Position numbers and translations under genes: made by a program
The notes under the pieces: model-generated
The model's database searches: none
Told to the model about the DNA's origin: nothing
Seen by the model: the letters and a program-made list of their open reading frames with translations, nothing else
Shown: in pieces, positions 1 to 10,211 of the stretch
How positions within the stretch are numbered: position 1 is the stretch's first letter
Layout: the number at the start of each line of letters is the position of its first letter
Assembly: GCF_000516985.1 (NCBI RefSeq)
Contig: NW_006917095.1
Location: 1,241,449 to 1,305,448, forward strand
DNA length: 64,000 nucleotides
Reading direction: 5' to 3'
Source of the DNA: Pestalotiopsis fici W106-1
Lineage: Eukaryota; Ascomycota; Sordariomycetes; Amphisphaeriales; Sporocadaceae

Positions 1-1355
1 TGGTTCTTGGTCAATATCTGGAATCCGTATTGCAGGACAAAGGGTCTGGTTGAGAAAGCCGAGGCCTGGTGCAGCAAATTGATTGACATGGAGGACGCCA
101 ATACTGACTTTGCTGATCTTGCACCTGTCAATGCGGCCATGAACACGATTGTATGCTACATTCGTGATGGCCCGGGTTCATACACTGTGCGGAGACATGT
201 TGAGAGACTGGAAGACAGTCTGTGGGTCAAGGATGAGGGTATGCTCAGCAATGGTACCAACGGTGTGCAGAATTGGGATACTGCCTTTGCCATCCAGGCT
301 GTTGTGGACGCAGGTCTGGCCGAGGATCCCCGCTGGAAGCCAATGCTCACTCGAGCTCTCGAATTCTTGGATAGCCAGCAGATCCGGGAGAACTGCGAAG
401 ATCAAGAGGTCTGCTACCGCCAGCAGCGAAAGGGTGCTTGGGGCTTCAGTAACAAGGTCCAAGGGTATGCTGTGAGCGACTGCATTTCAGAGGCCGTGAA
501 GTCGGTCATCCTGCTGCAAAAGACACATGGCTACCCCGAACTTTTAAACGACCAAAGAATCTTTGATGCAATCGATACCCTGCTCACGTACCAGAACGCT
601 TCTGGGGCATGTTCATCATATGAGCCAACACGTGGAAGCGAGCTTTTGGAGATGCTTAATGCTGCTGAGGTTTTCGGCAAGATTATGGTAGAATACGACT
701 ATGTTGAATGTTCGACGGCAGTGATCACTGCGTTGTCACTTTTCAACAAATATTGGCCTGATTATAGAGCCGACGACATCAAGAAGTTCAAGGACAGAGT
801 ACTTGTCTATATCAAGAAGGCTCAATACCCTCACGGTGGATGGTACGGAAACTGGGGCATCTGCTTTACCTACGCTACCATGTTTGCACTCGAGAGTCTA
901 TCAAGTGTTGGAGAGACGTACGAGACCAGCCCACACGCCAAGAAGGCCTGTGAGTTCTTGCTTTCAAAGCAAAGGGCCGATGGAGGCTGGTCGGAAAGCT
1001 ACCGAGTAAGTCTCAACCTGTACCGAGTTACCAGTTTGTGACAATGCTAACCACCGAGACATAGTCCTGTGAATCAAACACGTACCATGAACACCCAATG
1101 GGATCACAGGTCGTGATGACGTCGTGGGCACTCATTGGATTGATGCATGCAAAATATCCCGACATCGAGCCCATCAAGAAGGGTATCAAACTGGTCATGG
1201 AAAGGCAGCAGCCCAATGGAGAATGGCTACCAGAAGCCATCGAGGGAGTGTTCAACAAGAGTTGCATGATCACCTACCAGAACTACAAGTTCACCTTTAC
1301 ATTGAAGGCTCTTGGAATGTTTGCTGAACGATACCCTGACGAGACTGTGGTTTGA
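1..1355 (+). CDS. ERG7: Oxidosqualene cyclase, lanosterol synthase type (5' truncated)
   Basis: This is the C-terminal 431 residues of an oxidosqualene cyclase, the enzyme that folds 2,3-oxidosqualene into the first sterol skeleton. The reading frame is open through base 1, so the N-terminus lies outside the window. One intron spans 1006-1064. The protein shows QW-type repeats (GGWYGNWG, GGWSESYR), the WGICFTYATMFALE block, and a catalytic-Asp motif reading VSDCISE where most lanosterol synthases have DCTAE. Near the C-terminus it has NKSCMITYQNY. From memory of published work, NKSC at this place marks lanosterol synthases, whereas protostadienol synthase of the helvolic acid pathway carries a different heptapeptide. 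I therefore favour sterol synthesis over a secondary-metabolite cyclase, but the DCISE variant leaves room for a divergent paralogue. The family is usually about 730 aa and acts at ER or lipid-droplet membranes. Confidence 0.9.
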
Positions 1356-2178
1356 GCGGCTGTCGGAGGTTTACCACGATAATCTCCAATTTGTAGCTTT
1401 GAACAGGCAATCACGTACGTGCACACACAGTAATGTGGACGAAGTTCAAGAATGACACGGTAATACCATTAATGATAATATAATATGTGCTACATAATCC
1501 ATAACTCAACAAGTTGCCTCTCCTCAACGGCCCCCACAGAATGTGATCTTTACAAAGGACACACGATGTACCAATCGCGGCTGACCAGGATCTACAATGA
1601 TTACAGAACCCAAAACAAAGAGTTTGGGTGAGGATTCGCCACGATTTAATGCATAGGGAAGTCACCGAAAGCAAGACTTGAACATTATATCTTTGTACCT
1701 ACATTATATCACCTCGATCAATGTTTGTCTAGGAGGAAAGGGGGAACTTGAAGGATACGGTAAGGCAGACGAAAGTAGGTACATATTGCCTGTGCTACAT
1801 GTAACCGCTGCAGGGGGCTAGGCCTGCGTAAGGTTATGTAGTGTACTCTGTCAGCGGCAACATGACCCACCTTGCGGGCGCCGGTGGGGTCCAGTCGGGC
1901 GCCGTGAAGCTTGAAGCTTCCTAGAGCTTCGGTGCCCCGCCGCGTTTGCCTACCTTGAGGAGCCGCACTCATTACCTACTTAAACAAGCTGGGGGTTGCG
2001 CCCAGGAGCTGCAGAAGCATCACTCCATCTCAATACGTTCGTGAAGTCTTTCACCCAAGCTTTGGACTGCTTCTGCTTTGGACAGACGTTCCTCGCCATT
2101 CAAAATTGTCATACAAGCACGCCAATCCGTTTCCATCGCCGAAAGCAAAAGCAACCTACACGATCCCGTTGCCCCGCC
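1356..2178. other. Intergenic region between the cyclase and SGT1
   Basis: This stretch holds the 3' UTR of the cyclase and the promoter and 5' leader of SGT1. The SGT1 frame is open back to about 1996, but the first ATG is at 2179. I see no other gene. Confidence 0.6.
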
Positions 2179-3806
2179 ATGTCTACCCTAGCAGGCGAAG
2201 GCCTGACTTCAATCAAGGCTGGCAATTACGCTGAAGGCATTGAGAAGCTTAGCCAGGCTTTAAAGCAGCAGCGGGCTCCTCTATGGCTTATTGAGCGATC
2301 AAAGGCCTACTTGCGAACGGAGCAGTTCGAACTTGCTCTCCACGATGCCGAACACGCCCTGTCAATCGCCCTCAGCCGTGCTAACCGCGACCTGATGATT
2401 GAGGCCCAGCTCCGAAGAGCCATCACGCTCTTTCGCATGCAGAAGTATGCCGACGCCGATGTCTGTGCATATTGGACTCTTCAGTTAATCGCAGGTGCCA
2501 AGGCCACTGAGGACGATGGCCAACAGAAGAAGGTTGACGGTAATGGTGATTACGCCGTCACCATGGCGGAGGTTCAGGAGGGAAACAACAAGGTTCTAGA
2601 GGCCAATAAGAAGAATGTTAACCTCCAAGGTCTCGCCGGCGACAGATCCAAGACAACGACTAATCGCAACTTGGCCATTACGTGGCGCATGAATTCCCTG
2701 AGCGCCATGGAGAAGCTTGAGCCAGGTGCGCCTGGCCGCAAGGTTACTGTCGAGAAGTACCCCAAGCCCTCAGAGACACCCCCCGTAAAGGAATCAGCCA
2801 TCCAGACTGTCCAGGTCAATGAGATTGACGCTGAGGATGAGTCCGACCAGGAGACTGGCAAGCCCCAGATTCCCCAGCACATCCTAGATGGAGCTGCTCC
2901 TTCACGTGCTTCTACCGTGACTTGGACGGAAATCTGGAACCAGTTTCAGGCCGAACACAGAAAGCATGACGTCCGCGTGGATTGGTACGAGACTGATACC
3001 AGTGTTTCGGTGAGCTTATTCGTCAAGAACGTCCCGAAGGACCTCGCTCAGGTGGACTCCAAGGAGAGCAGTGTAAGTTAAGGCAAGAAGAACTAAAACA
3101 AATCAAAGTTTTGACATTTCTTTTTTAGGTTACTGTCAGTCCGATCAGCAGCATCACATCCGGAGCCTTTACCTTGCACCTTAAGGGCAAGATTAGGCCC
3201 GAGGAGACAACTTACACCGTAAAGAGCATGAAGATTGAGCTGTCGTTGAAGAAGCAGACTGCCGGAAAGTGGCGAGTCCTAAGAGACACCAATGCCGAAG
3301 CCAAGTTTTATGATCAGGCAACTTTCATCAAGCATGCCGAATCCAGGGGTCTTCAACCTAATCAGTTCGGAATCGATGAGTCCAAAGGCGATCTTGATTC
3401 TTGGTATGAGAAACTGTACAAGGCAATGTTCGACACTGCCGCCAGTAATGGCACGGCTGCCACTCCAGCTTCATCATCAGCCGCCGAGCCTCAGAAGACT
3501 GTGACAGCACCTGTCGAGAAAGCCAAAGCCTCTGCACCTGCATACCCCACATCCTCCAAGTCTGGCCCCAAGAACTGGGATACCTTGAAACTTGACGACG
3601 ACATCGATGAGGACAAGCAGGAGACTCCCGACGACTTCTTTAAAATGATCTACAAGGGTTCTGATGATGATACCAGAAGAGCCATGATGAAGAGCTACGT
3701 AGAGAGCAATGGCACAAGTCTCAGCACCAATTGGGAAGAGGCATCCAAGACGAGCTACAAGACGGAGCCCCCCGAGGGAGCTACGGCCAAGAAGTGGGAC
3801 GAGTAA
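2179..3806 (+). CDS. SGT1: SGT1-type co-chaperone (TPR-CS-SGS)
   Basis: This encodes a 523-aa homologue of Sgt1, the Hsp90 co-chaperone that links Hsp90 to SCF ubiquitin ligases and kinetochore assembly in yeast and to NLR receptor stability in plants. Start is the ATG at 2179; the intron spans 3073-3128 and keeps frame (SS|VTVSP). Domain order is a TPR region at roughly residues 1-110 (repeated Gly/Ala helices such as GLTSIKAGNYAEGIEKL), an acidic linker, a CS domain at about residues 250-345 (beginning near VRVDWYETDTSVSVSLF and ending near KWRVL), and a C-terminal SGS domain (NWDTLKLDDDIDEDK, DDFFKMIYKGSDDDTRRAM). All three classic domains are present. The domain order makes the call secure. 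Confidence 0.95.
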
Positions 3807-4482
3807 AGAGATGGCAGCACAGTTACAGATGCTACATGCATAATAATTGTTTGATATTACCAGGGATGGAACCAAGATGGCGTTGTTAAGCATCGGAAAA
3901 GGAGATTCGGCCATTTCGTGAAATGCGTGTTTTCGGGCAGCGAACAAAAACATTCTTCGGCGTTCTTGCATCGATACCACAAATTGTTGGCAGCCAGTTC
4001 AAGAGGTTCAATAGTAAATGATTAATTGTGTTTAATAATTGGTTCATATCTGTTGGCGATAATATTTGTGGTTCTATGCTCAGCTTCCAAATCGCCTTCA
4101 CTCTTTCTGCCTGGACTAAACAGTCGTCACGTGATCAAGGACATCAAGGTGAACTTCTGCCATTTTTACTTTTTTCAAGCTGCAACTTTCTATTCTCTGT
4201 TCAATTTATGGACATTCATGTTGCGCAATTTCAAATACTTGGCACCGATTTACAGTTTTGAGTGAATCTGCAAACGAAATAAAATAAAATAAAATCCTTT
4301 CGGTGCATCTTGGTTGGGCAGCTACAACATCGCTTGGTTATAAAATTTTCATCCACCATTCATCCACCCGCCCACCCACCAATCAACTTTTGAGAACCAC
4401 CTCAAAACGGACCTGCGCATAGCAAAAACAGATCCAAACAGCACTCGAGATCAGCTGCTTGGGAGTCAGTCACTGAAGGAAA
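3807..4482. other. Intergenic region upstream of the YAR1-like gene
   Basis: AT-rich spacer with a short AAAAT tandem tract near 4277-4295 and a pyrimidine/adenine-rich leader just before the ATG at 4483. No gene is recognisable. Confidence 0.55.
4277..4295 (+). repeat. AAAAT microsatellite
   Basis: About four tandem copies of the pentamer AAAAT lie roughly 190 bp upstream of the YAR1-like start codon. Confidence 0.8.
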
Positions 4483-5267
4483 ATGGCGCCCACACTTTCT
4501 GGCGACGAGATCGATGATTTGATCTACCTGGCACGGGCAGCCGAGGATGCAGAGCTTACAGAGCTGCTCAAGGAGCTAGCAGAGCGGGAAAAGGTTTCAA
4601 TCGCCGACGTGCTGGAGGCTGCAAGGGATGAAGGAAAGGCGACGTGCTTGCACATGGCAGCCGCAAATGGACATTCGAGTAAGTTCATCTTGCGAGCCAG
4701 CAGAGGAGAAAGAGGCTCTGCATGACATTTCCACCGTGGAAGTCGTGCAAGTCAGAAGACCGAGCATCAACCCCAGGACATGCATCACGCGCCCTAGTAT
4801 TTCATTCAAGCTGTAAAGAGAAGTTGGCGAAGGCTAACGATGAAACAGAAACCGTGACACACATTCTCTCACACCTGCCCACATCATCACTGCCCTCACC
4901 GGCACCCAGCAGCACATCGCCATCGGCGTCGACAACGGCACCGCCCGAGTCGTATATCAACGTGGCCAACGAGTACGGCAACACGGCGCTGCACTGGGCG
5001 TGTCTGGGCGGGCACCTCGACACCATCAAGCTGCTGCTGTCGCGGGGCGCCAACCCTACCGTGGCCAACGCCAGGGACCAGATCCCGCTCGACTGCGCCG
5101 CCTTCAACAACCACATGCATGTCGTGGAGTTCTTCTTGTCGCAGAGCCGGCACAAGGAGGAGCAGAACGCCAAGGAAGGCGGCCTCGAGGGCGCTGTTGG
5201 TGCTGTCGAGATGGAGGTTGAGGAGGTTGAGGAGGAGGCTGGTGAGAGCAGTAAGACTGCCGCTTGA
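4483..5267 (+). CDS. YAR1: YAR1-like ankyrin-repeat protein
   Basis: A small 204-aa ankyrin protein resembling yeast Yar1, the dedicated chaperone that escorts ribosomal protein Rps3 (uS3) to the nucleus. Start is the ATG at 4483; the intron spans 4679-4848 (170 nt, the longest accepted here), joining NGHS to KTVTHIL. Visible features are an N-terminal helix (DDLIYLARAAEDAELTELL), a first ankyrin with CLHMAAANGH, a Ser/Pro/Thr-rich insert, a second ankyrin with YGNTALHWACLGGHLDTIKL, a third with PLDCAAFNNH, and an acidic C-terminal tail. The LHMAAANGH...GNTALHWA pattern and the short length match Yar1. The low-complexity insert between the first two repeats is longer than in yeast. Confidence 0.85.
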
Positions 5268-5976
5268 AATTGTCGCGCATGAGAAGAGGTTTCCGTGAGG
5301 AGCAAATTTGCTACGCTACACTGCATACATGAGTCACTTGAATACCCGATCTTCGAGAGTGGCCTGAAACGAACAGCATCAATATAAAGAATCAAGTCAC
5401 ACAGCCTGCCTTGCACGACAAGTGAGATATGGATACTTTGATCAAGAATTTCCGGTTGCCGCCTAGCCGGAATCCAGAGCGTGGCAAGTTATGCCAATGA
5501 CTACACCATGACATTATCATCAGAAACAGAACGGATTGACGAGCACACTTTTGATTGAAAGTAGGTCATCTAAAATATTTCTAGGTTCTCCTACCTAGGC
5601 AAACCCGTACTCAAAATCATCTTAAATATACTCCCCCACCTTCATATCCCAGCACCCGCCAATTACATCATATTCGTACACGCTCATCTCAGATCCAACC
5701 CCCCCGCTTCGTCTTCTGCCCACCGTTGGCTATTCGAGCCCCCTGAGACAGTGCGTCTTCTCTGCGCCGATCATTGGGGGTGCACACCATAGCAGCCGTA
5801 TCATTATGTTGTTATTGCGACTTCATGCAACCGCGGATATACAACTTTCGACAAGTTATGTTGTAACCGAATGATTGAAAACATCCAGCAGTCATTCCCC
5901 CCTCGAGTGTCTCCATGACCTTCAACCAAGATATGTTTTATAGACTGGGATGTTCGAGTCACCATCGCCTCCATCT
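5268..5976. other. Convergent 3' intergenic region
   Basis: Spacer between two genes transcribed towards each other (YAR1-like on +, Rei1-tail-like on -). It holds both 3' UTRs. Nothing else was recognised. Confidence 0.55.
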
Positions 5977-6747
5977 TCATACCGGGAAACGGCACTTGTG
6001 GCGATTACCAAACGGCACATCAATTATAAACCGCTCCGTCATCTTGATATTGCCAAACGCGCCCATCTTGCCCCGGAACTTGTGGTCGGCGCGGCTGGAG
6101 CGCGACACGGATCGCTGCTGCGTCGCCATGAGGGCGCGCTGCGTGGTGGCGGGTAGACTGGCCATCATTTGCATGTCCGAGGCGCGGAGGGTCTTGTGGG
6201 AGATGGCCCGGACCCGGTTGTTCAGGGCTGAGGACTGGGTATTTGTTGACAAGAGTGCCGATGAGTTTGGTGTTGGAGTTGTGGCGTCGGAATCTGATGA
6301 CGTGGACTCGTGGTCGTGATCTGATGAAGCTGCAGAAGTGCGCGAGACTTTCTGTGATGGTGTTGAACTTGATGAGATCATGGCACAGTTTCCGCGGAGT
6401 TTCTTCTGAGTCCTTGACGCCGACGCCGATGTGGTAGTTAAAGATTTATGCGACCTCGATTTCGATTTCCGGAATCCAGCGTCAGGTCGATGGGATATCG
6501 TCTTGCCAGAGGGAAGACGTATTGTCGTGCTGTCGATGTATCTGAGGCTATTTCCAATTGCGCCGTCGTTTACATATTCGTCATCGCCCTGGTCATCCGA
6601 AGTGTCGGTATCGTCTGAGCTCAAGCTGTATTCATAATCTTCCGAGTCTTCCTCTTCAACCGGCATCAGGGGCGAAGAATCCTCAATCAGGAGAGCAGGC
6701 ATTGTGGTAGTAGTGGTGGTAGTAGTGCCAGTAGTTGCGCCTATCAT
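5977..6747 (-). CDS. Small protein resembling the C-terminal part of Rei1/Reh1 pre-60S factors
   Basis: A single-exon ORF of 256 aa from the ATG ending at 6747. A TAA lies in frame immediately upstream, so the frame cannot be extended without an unseen intron. A second ATG 15 codons in (MPALLIEDSS), after a run of eight Thr, may be the real start. The protein has an acidic stretch (EEEDSEDYEYSLSSDDTDTSDD), then TIRLPSGKTISHRP, a long Ser/Thr-rich basic segment, and a C-terminal RALMATQQRSVSRSSRADHK...GNIKMTERFIIDVP. The LPSG-x-x-x-SHR element and the tail are reminiscent of the region after the zinc fingers in Rei1/Reh1/ZNF622, 60S maturation factors. No C2H2 zinc finger is present. The relationship is inferred from pattern memory and is weak. 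Confidence 0.5.
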   Translation of the reverse strand: MIGATTGTTTTTTTTMPALLIEDSSPLMPVEEEDSEDYEYSLSSDDTDTSDDQGDDEYVNDGAIGNSLRYIDSTTIRLPSGKTISHRPDAGFRKSKSRSHKSLTTTSASASRTQKKLRGNCAMISSSSTPSQKVSRTSAASSDHDHESTSSDSDATTPTPNSSALLSTNTQSSALNNRVRAISHKTLRASDMQMMASLPATTQRALMATQQRSVSRSSRADHKFRGKMGAFGNIKMTERFIIDVPFGNRHKCRFPV

Positions 6748-8858
6748 TTATCAAATCAAGTAGTGCTGGAAGTGTTGCTTCTTTTGTTTGAAGTCTGAGC
6801 TGAGCTGTAAGACAGTTGGATAGACTGTTTACTTGTGGTTGATGTGAATTGCTGTTTTAGGATCACTATAATCTTGCCATGGTACGAAGAGTTATATATC
6901 CATTGGAGATGTATGAATTTTGCTACACAAAGCTAGTCTCGTCTAAACAAGGCTCAACTTCAATGATATTGCATATGATTCATTTTTGGACATTGGAGCC
7001 TTTGTCTCACCTTTTCGTCCATCTATGCACCGTGATTCATTCTTGGCGGTCCTGTTTTGGTTTAGCGTGGATGAATCATAATGGTTTCCCCCAGACTTTG
7101 CAGATATAGTTGCTCGGGGCAGTGCGACACTGCCCCAACTGTAGAAATATCATCTCAAGGAAATGTGCAGAACTTGTCCTGGAGCTACCGGACATCAATA
7201 TCAGAAAGACGATTGGTGCAATTCCGATTCCCGTTTAGGTTGGGTTTTCTGGCGGCAATCTGCGTACCCCCACCAAAGATTCGTTAAGAGTCAATCACGA
7301 AGGCCTCCTCAGAGAGGCTTTGAGGTGCTATCCAAGAGGGTTCTCCTTTACGATGCTTGAGCCTAATAGAATCTTTCGAATTGGAATTATAGTGGAATTT
7401 ATTGACGCAATTGCTCTAGTTTACAAAAAGGTTGGGCTGATCCTTTTCAAAATCAATGGCGATGCCTCGTCTGTGTCGTTCATAGGTCGCACAGAAACCC
7501 CAGACTATTTGAAGGCGCCGACAAATCCTGAAACCAGGCAAAAGTTGCGGGAGGAATCCGTAAAAACCGAGGTGAGCATCATAAAATTGATGGATTGGAA
7601 AAGTGTGATTTCCATTAGTTTGGTTTAGGTATCACCTTGGCAGCATCAAGTCTGTCTCGATGTATCTTTATAATTTCAAGATGATGAACGTATCATGACT
7701 TTCAATGCATATGAGAAATATTGATCAAGTATCTCTCAGAATCATGCTCGAATTGGGTGGGAGGTGTCGGGAAGAAAAGGGTAATATCGTAGAGCAGCAA
7801 AAGGATTATTTGTTGCTTTAGTTTTCATGACCGACACTGCCAGTGCCGCTTGCTTTCGTATCGGTGTCTGGATGTAACGACTCCGTTGATTGACTTTCAT
7901 CATACGATTTGAGCCCTGGTGAAGCATCAAAGCAATCACCGGATCATTGCCATACGTCGTCCATGTTCTCGACAGAGGGTATGGAATCAAGATTGCAAAT
8001 TCAAGACTAAGATCTCGTGCTAACGGATCTCCGAGTCGCTAGTCTAGAGTGCGGCTCTGGAAGTCGGAAGCAGAAGCACGTAGGGCTGAAGCTTAATCGG
8101 ATCTTCCCGCTGAGAGTTTTGCACTCACTTTTGCCGTCTCGGATTTTGCTCGGTTTTGTGGATTGCCGGAATCCACAATCAAAAACTTTTTCTCGGGATT
8201 TCTCGAGCTATAAAAAAGTCTTGGTCGTTGGGCATTGCTTGGCAGAATTGTTATCGTCGGGTTGATTAGTCACATCTCCTTGAGTCACCATGTTATCTGG
8301 CAGAGCGACGGTATTCAGCATGACTCGGCTGGATGATCCGTGAGCGCATTGTTGATTCATCGACTTGCCTTTCCGGAGACTTGGGAGGCATGTCTGTAAT
8401 GGGCTCAAAAAGAAAAGTCGACGAACGCTCTGGCTTCTATAGCCTCGCAACGGTGTCAAAGCATTGCTGTGTGTTTCTTGAAAAAAAGCGGCAGCATTTC
8501 GGCGAGGGTCATATTCACGGCCCACACAGGCCCAGTTTATCCACTGGGAATGGGCTCGCACCATATGGTGCCAGGCCTAGTCCCGGCCGGACAACATGCC
8601 ACAGATGGCTCTATGGTTCTTGGGAAAACCCACTGTTATCTCCATTGGACTTCGCTCGGGAACTGTGTCGGGAACTGCGACGGCATTGGGATCATGTTGG
8701 TTGACCCGCCGTCATGTATTTGAACGTTGCACGGCGCCTGAGACTCTGCTCCCGTTGGGAGCTCTGTTCCTCTCTGGGTTGCCCATGACGGTCTACATCG
8801 TACGACAATAGCGTTTACAAGTGTCGACAGATCGATCGATACCCACAAGGCTGCAGAT
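6748..8858. other. 2.1 kb intergenic region between divergent genes
   Basis: AT-rich spacer between the Rei1-tail-like gene (-) and the MFS transporter (+). It contains only short ORFs without recognisable protein features. It presumably carries both promoters and could hide a non-coding transcript, but I see no diagnostic structure. Confidence 0.5.
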
Positions 8859-10211
8859 ATGTCAGATACTACTACGCCAACCCGAGTACAATCCGAGATC
8901 GATCCGGACCCAGCTCAACATGATCCGGCAACGACAACGGAGAAAATCGAAGAACCGACCGTCAAGGAACTAGATCTGTCTCATCGGCCAGACGGTGGCT
9001 TAGACGCATGGCTTCAAGTGCTGAGCGCCTGGTGCGTCATCTTTAGCACCTTCGGACTGGTCAACTGCTTTGGTGTTTACCAATCATACTATGAACAAGT
9101 CCTGTTACCAAACAGCTCTTCTTCCTCCATCTCATGGGTCGGGTCTATTCAAGGATTCCTGCTACTGGCAGGTGGCATCTTTTCGGGGCCTCTGTTTGAT
9201 ATGGGATATTTCCGACACCTCCTCTATAGTGGTCTATTCCTCATCATCTTTGGCCAGTTCATGACGTCTCTCTGCACAGAGTACTATCAGGTGCTTTTGG
9301 CACAGGGACTCTGCATTGGACTTGGCTGTGCCTTGACCTTTCCCCCTACGACAGCCGCCCTGTCCCAGTACTTTTCACGCCGAATCGCATTGGCAACCGG
9401 GTTAGCATCATCAGGGTCACCCTTGGCCGGTACTGTGCTGCCCATCGCATTCAACCAACTTGTTGACCGACTAGGCTTCGGATGGGCGACCCGAATCATT
9501 GCTTTCATTCTACTTGGCGTCGCAGTTGTTCCTCTCATGTTCTTCAAGACCAGACTGCCACCCTCGAAGCATCGCAGAGCCTTGATCGACATGTCGGCGT
9601 TTACGGACGTGCCATTCATGATTTTTGTAGTCGGCTCATTTTTCTGCTTCATGGGCCTCTACATTCCCTTCTTTTACATTGAGCTCTTTAGCATTGAGCA
9701 CAGCCTGACAAGCGATGCTTTTGCTCCCTACATGGTGGCCATTATGAACGCAGTCAGTGTCCCTGGTCGTATCGTGCCGGGCATCATTTCGGACTTTATT
9801 GGGTCGCCCACGATAGTCATGGGCGGATGTGCCGCTCTCTCGTGCATTCTGGCCTTTGCCTGGATTGGCATACGGAACCATGGCGGCATAATCGTGTTCG
9901 CGGTCCTCTACGGCGGATTCAGCGGCGGTGTTGTCAGCAGCCATCCATCGGGCATCTTCTCGCTCACTTCGGATCACACACGAATGGGAACCCGCTTGGG
10001 AATGGCTTGTTTCGTGGCGGGAGTAGCTCTCTTGATTGGAACGCCAATTGCCGGAGCCATACTGGGAACAGATGATAATGCGAATGAGGCAAAGTGGGAT
10101 GGCTTGATTGCATTCTGTGCCATTTCCATGTTTCTCGGTGCATGTCTTGTCTTGACCACCGGGGTGATGGGCAAGTTGCGACTGCGTCAGAAACTACGGG
10201 ATGAAATCTGA
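8859..10211 (+). CDS. MFS transporter, monocarboxylate-transporter-like
   Basis: An intronless 450-aa major facilitator superfamily protein starting at the ATG at 8859. The N-terminus is about 45 residues of hydrophilic, acidic cytosolic sequence, followed by the fungal MCT-type hallmark RPDGGLDAWLQVLSAWCVIF leading into TM1. About twelve hydrophobic segments follow, with NCFGVYQSYYEQ after TM1, a SWVGSIQGFLLL segment, and a central cytosolic loop with KTRLPPSKHRRAL. Family members move monocarboxylates, riboflavin or other small organic acids across the plasma membrane by H+ symport or facilitated diffusion, but the substrate cannot be read from sequence. There is no neighbouring biosynthetic gene to suggest one. 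Confidence in MFS is high, in the MCT-like subgroup good. Confidence 0.92.
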   Translation: MSDTTTPTRVQSEIDPDPAQHDPATTTEKIEEPTVKELDLSHRPDGGLDAWLQVLSAWCVIFSTFGLVNCFGVYQSYYEQVLLPNSSSSSISWVGSIQGFLLLAGGIFSGPLFDMGYFRHLLYSGLFLIIFGQFMTSLCTEYYQVLLAQGLCIGLGCALTFPPTTAALSQYFSRRIALATGLASSGSPLAGTVLPIAFNQLVDRLGFGWATRIIAFILLGVAVVPLMFFKTRLPPSKHRRALIDMSAFTDVPFMIFVVGSFFCFMGLYIPFFYIELFSIEHSLTSDAFAPYMVAIMNAVSVPGRIVPGIISDFIGSPTIVMGGCAALSCILAFAWIGIRNHGGIIVFAVLYGGFSGGVVSSHPSGIFSLTSDHTRMGTRLGMACFVAGVALLIGTPIAGAILGTDDNANEAKWDGLIAFCAISMFLGACLVLTTGVMGKLRLRQKLRDEI

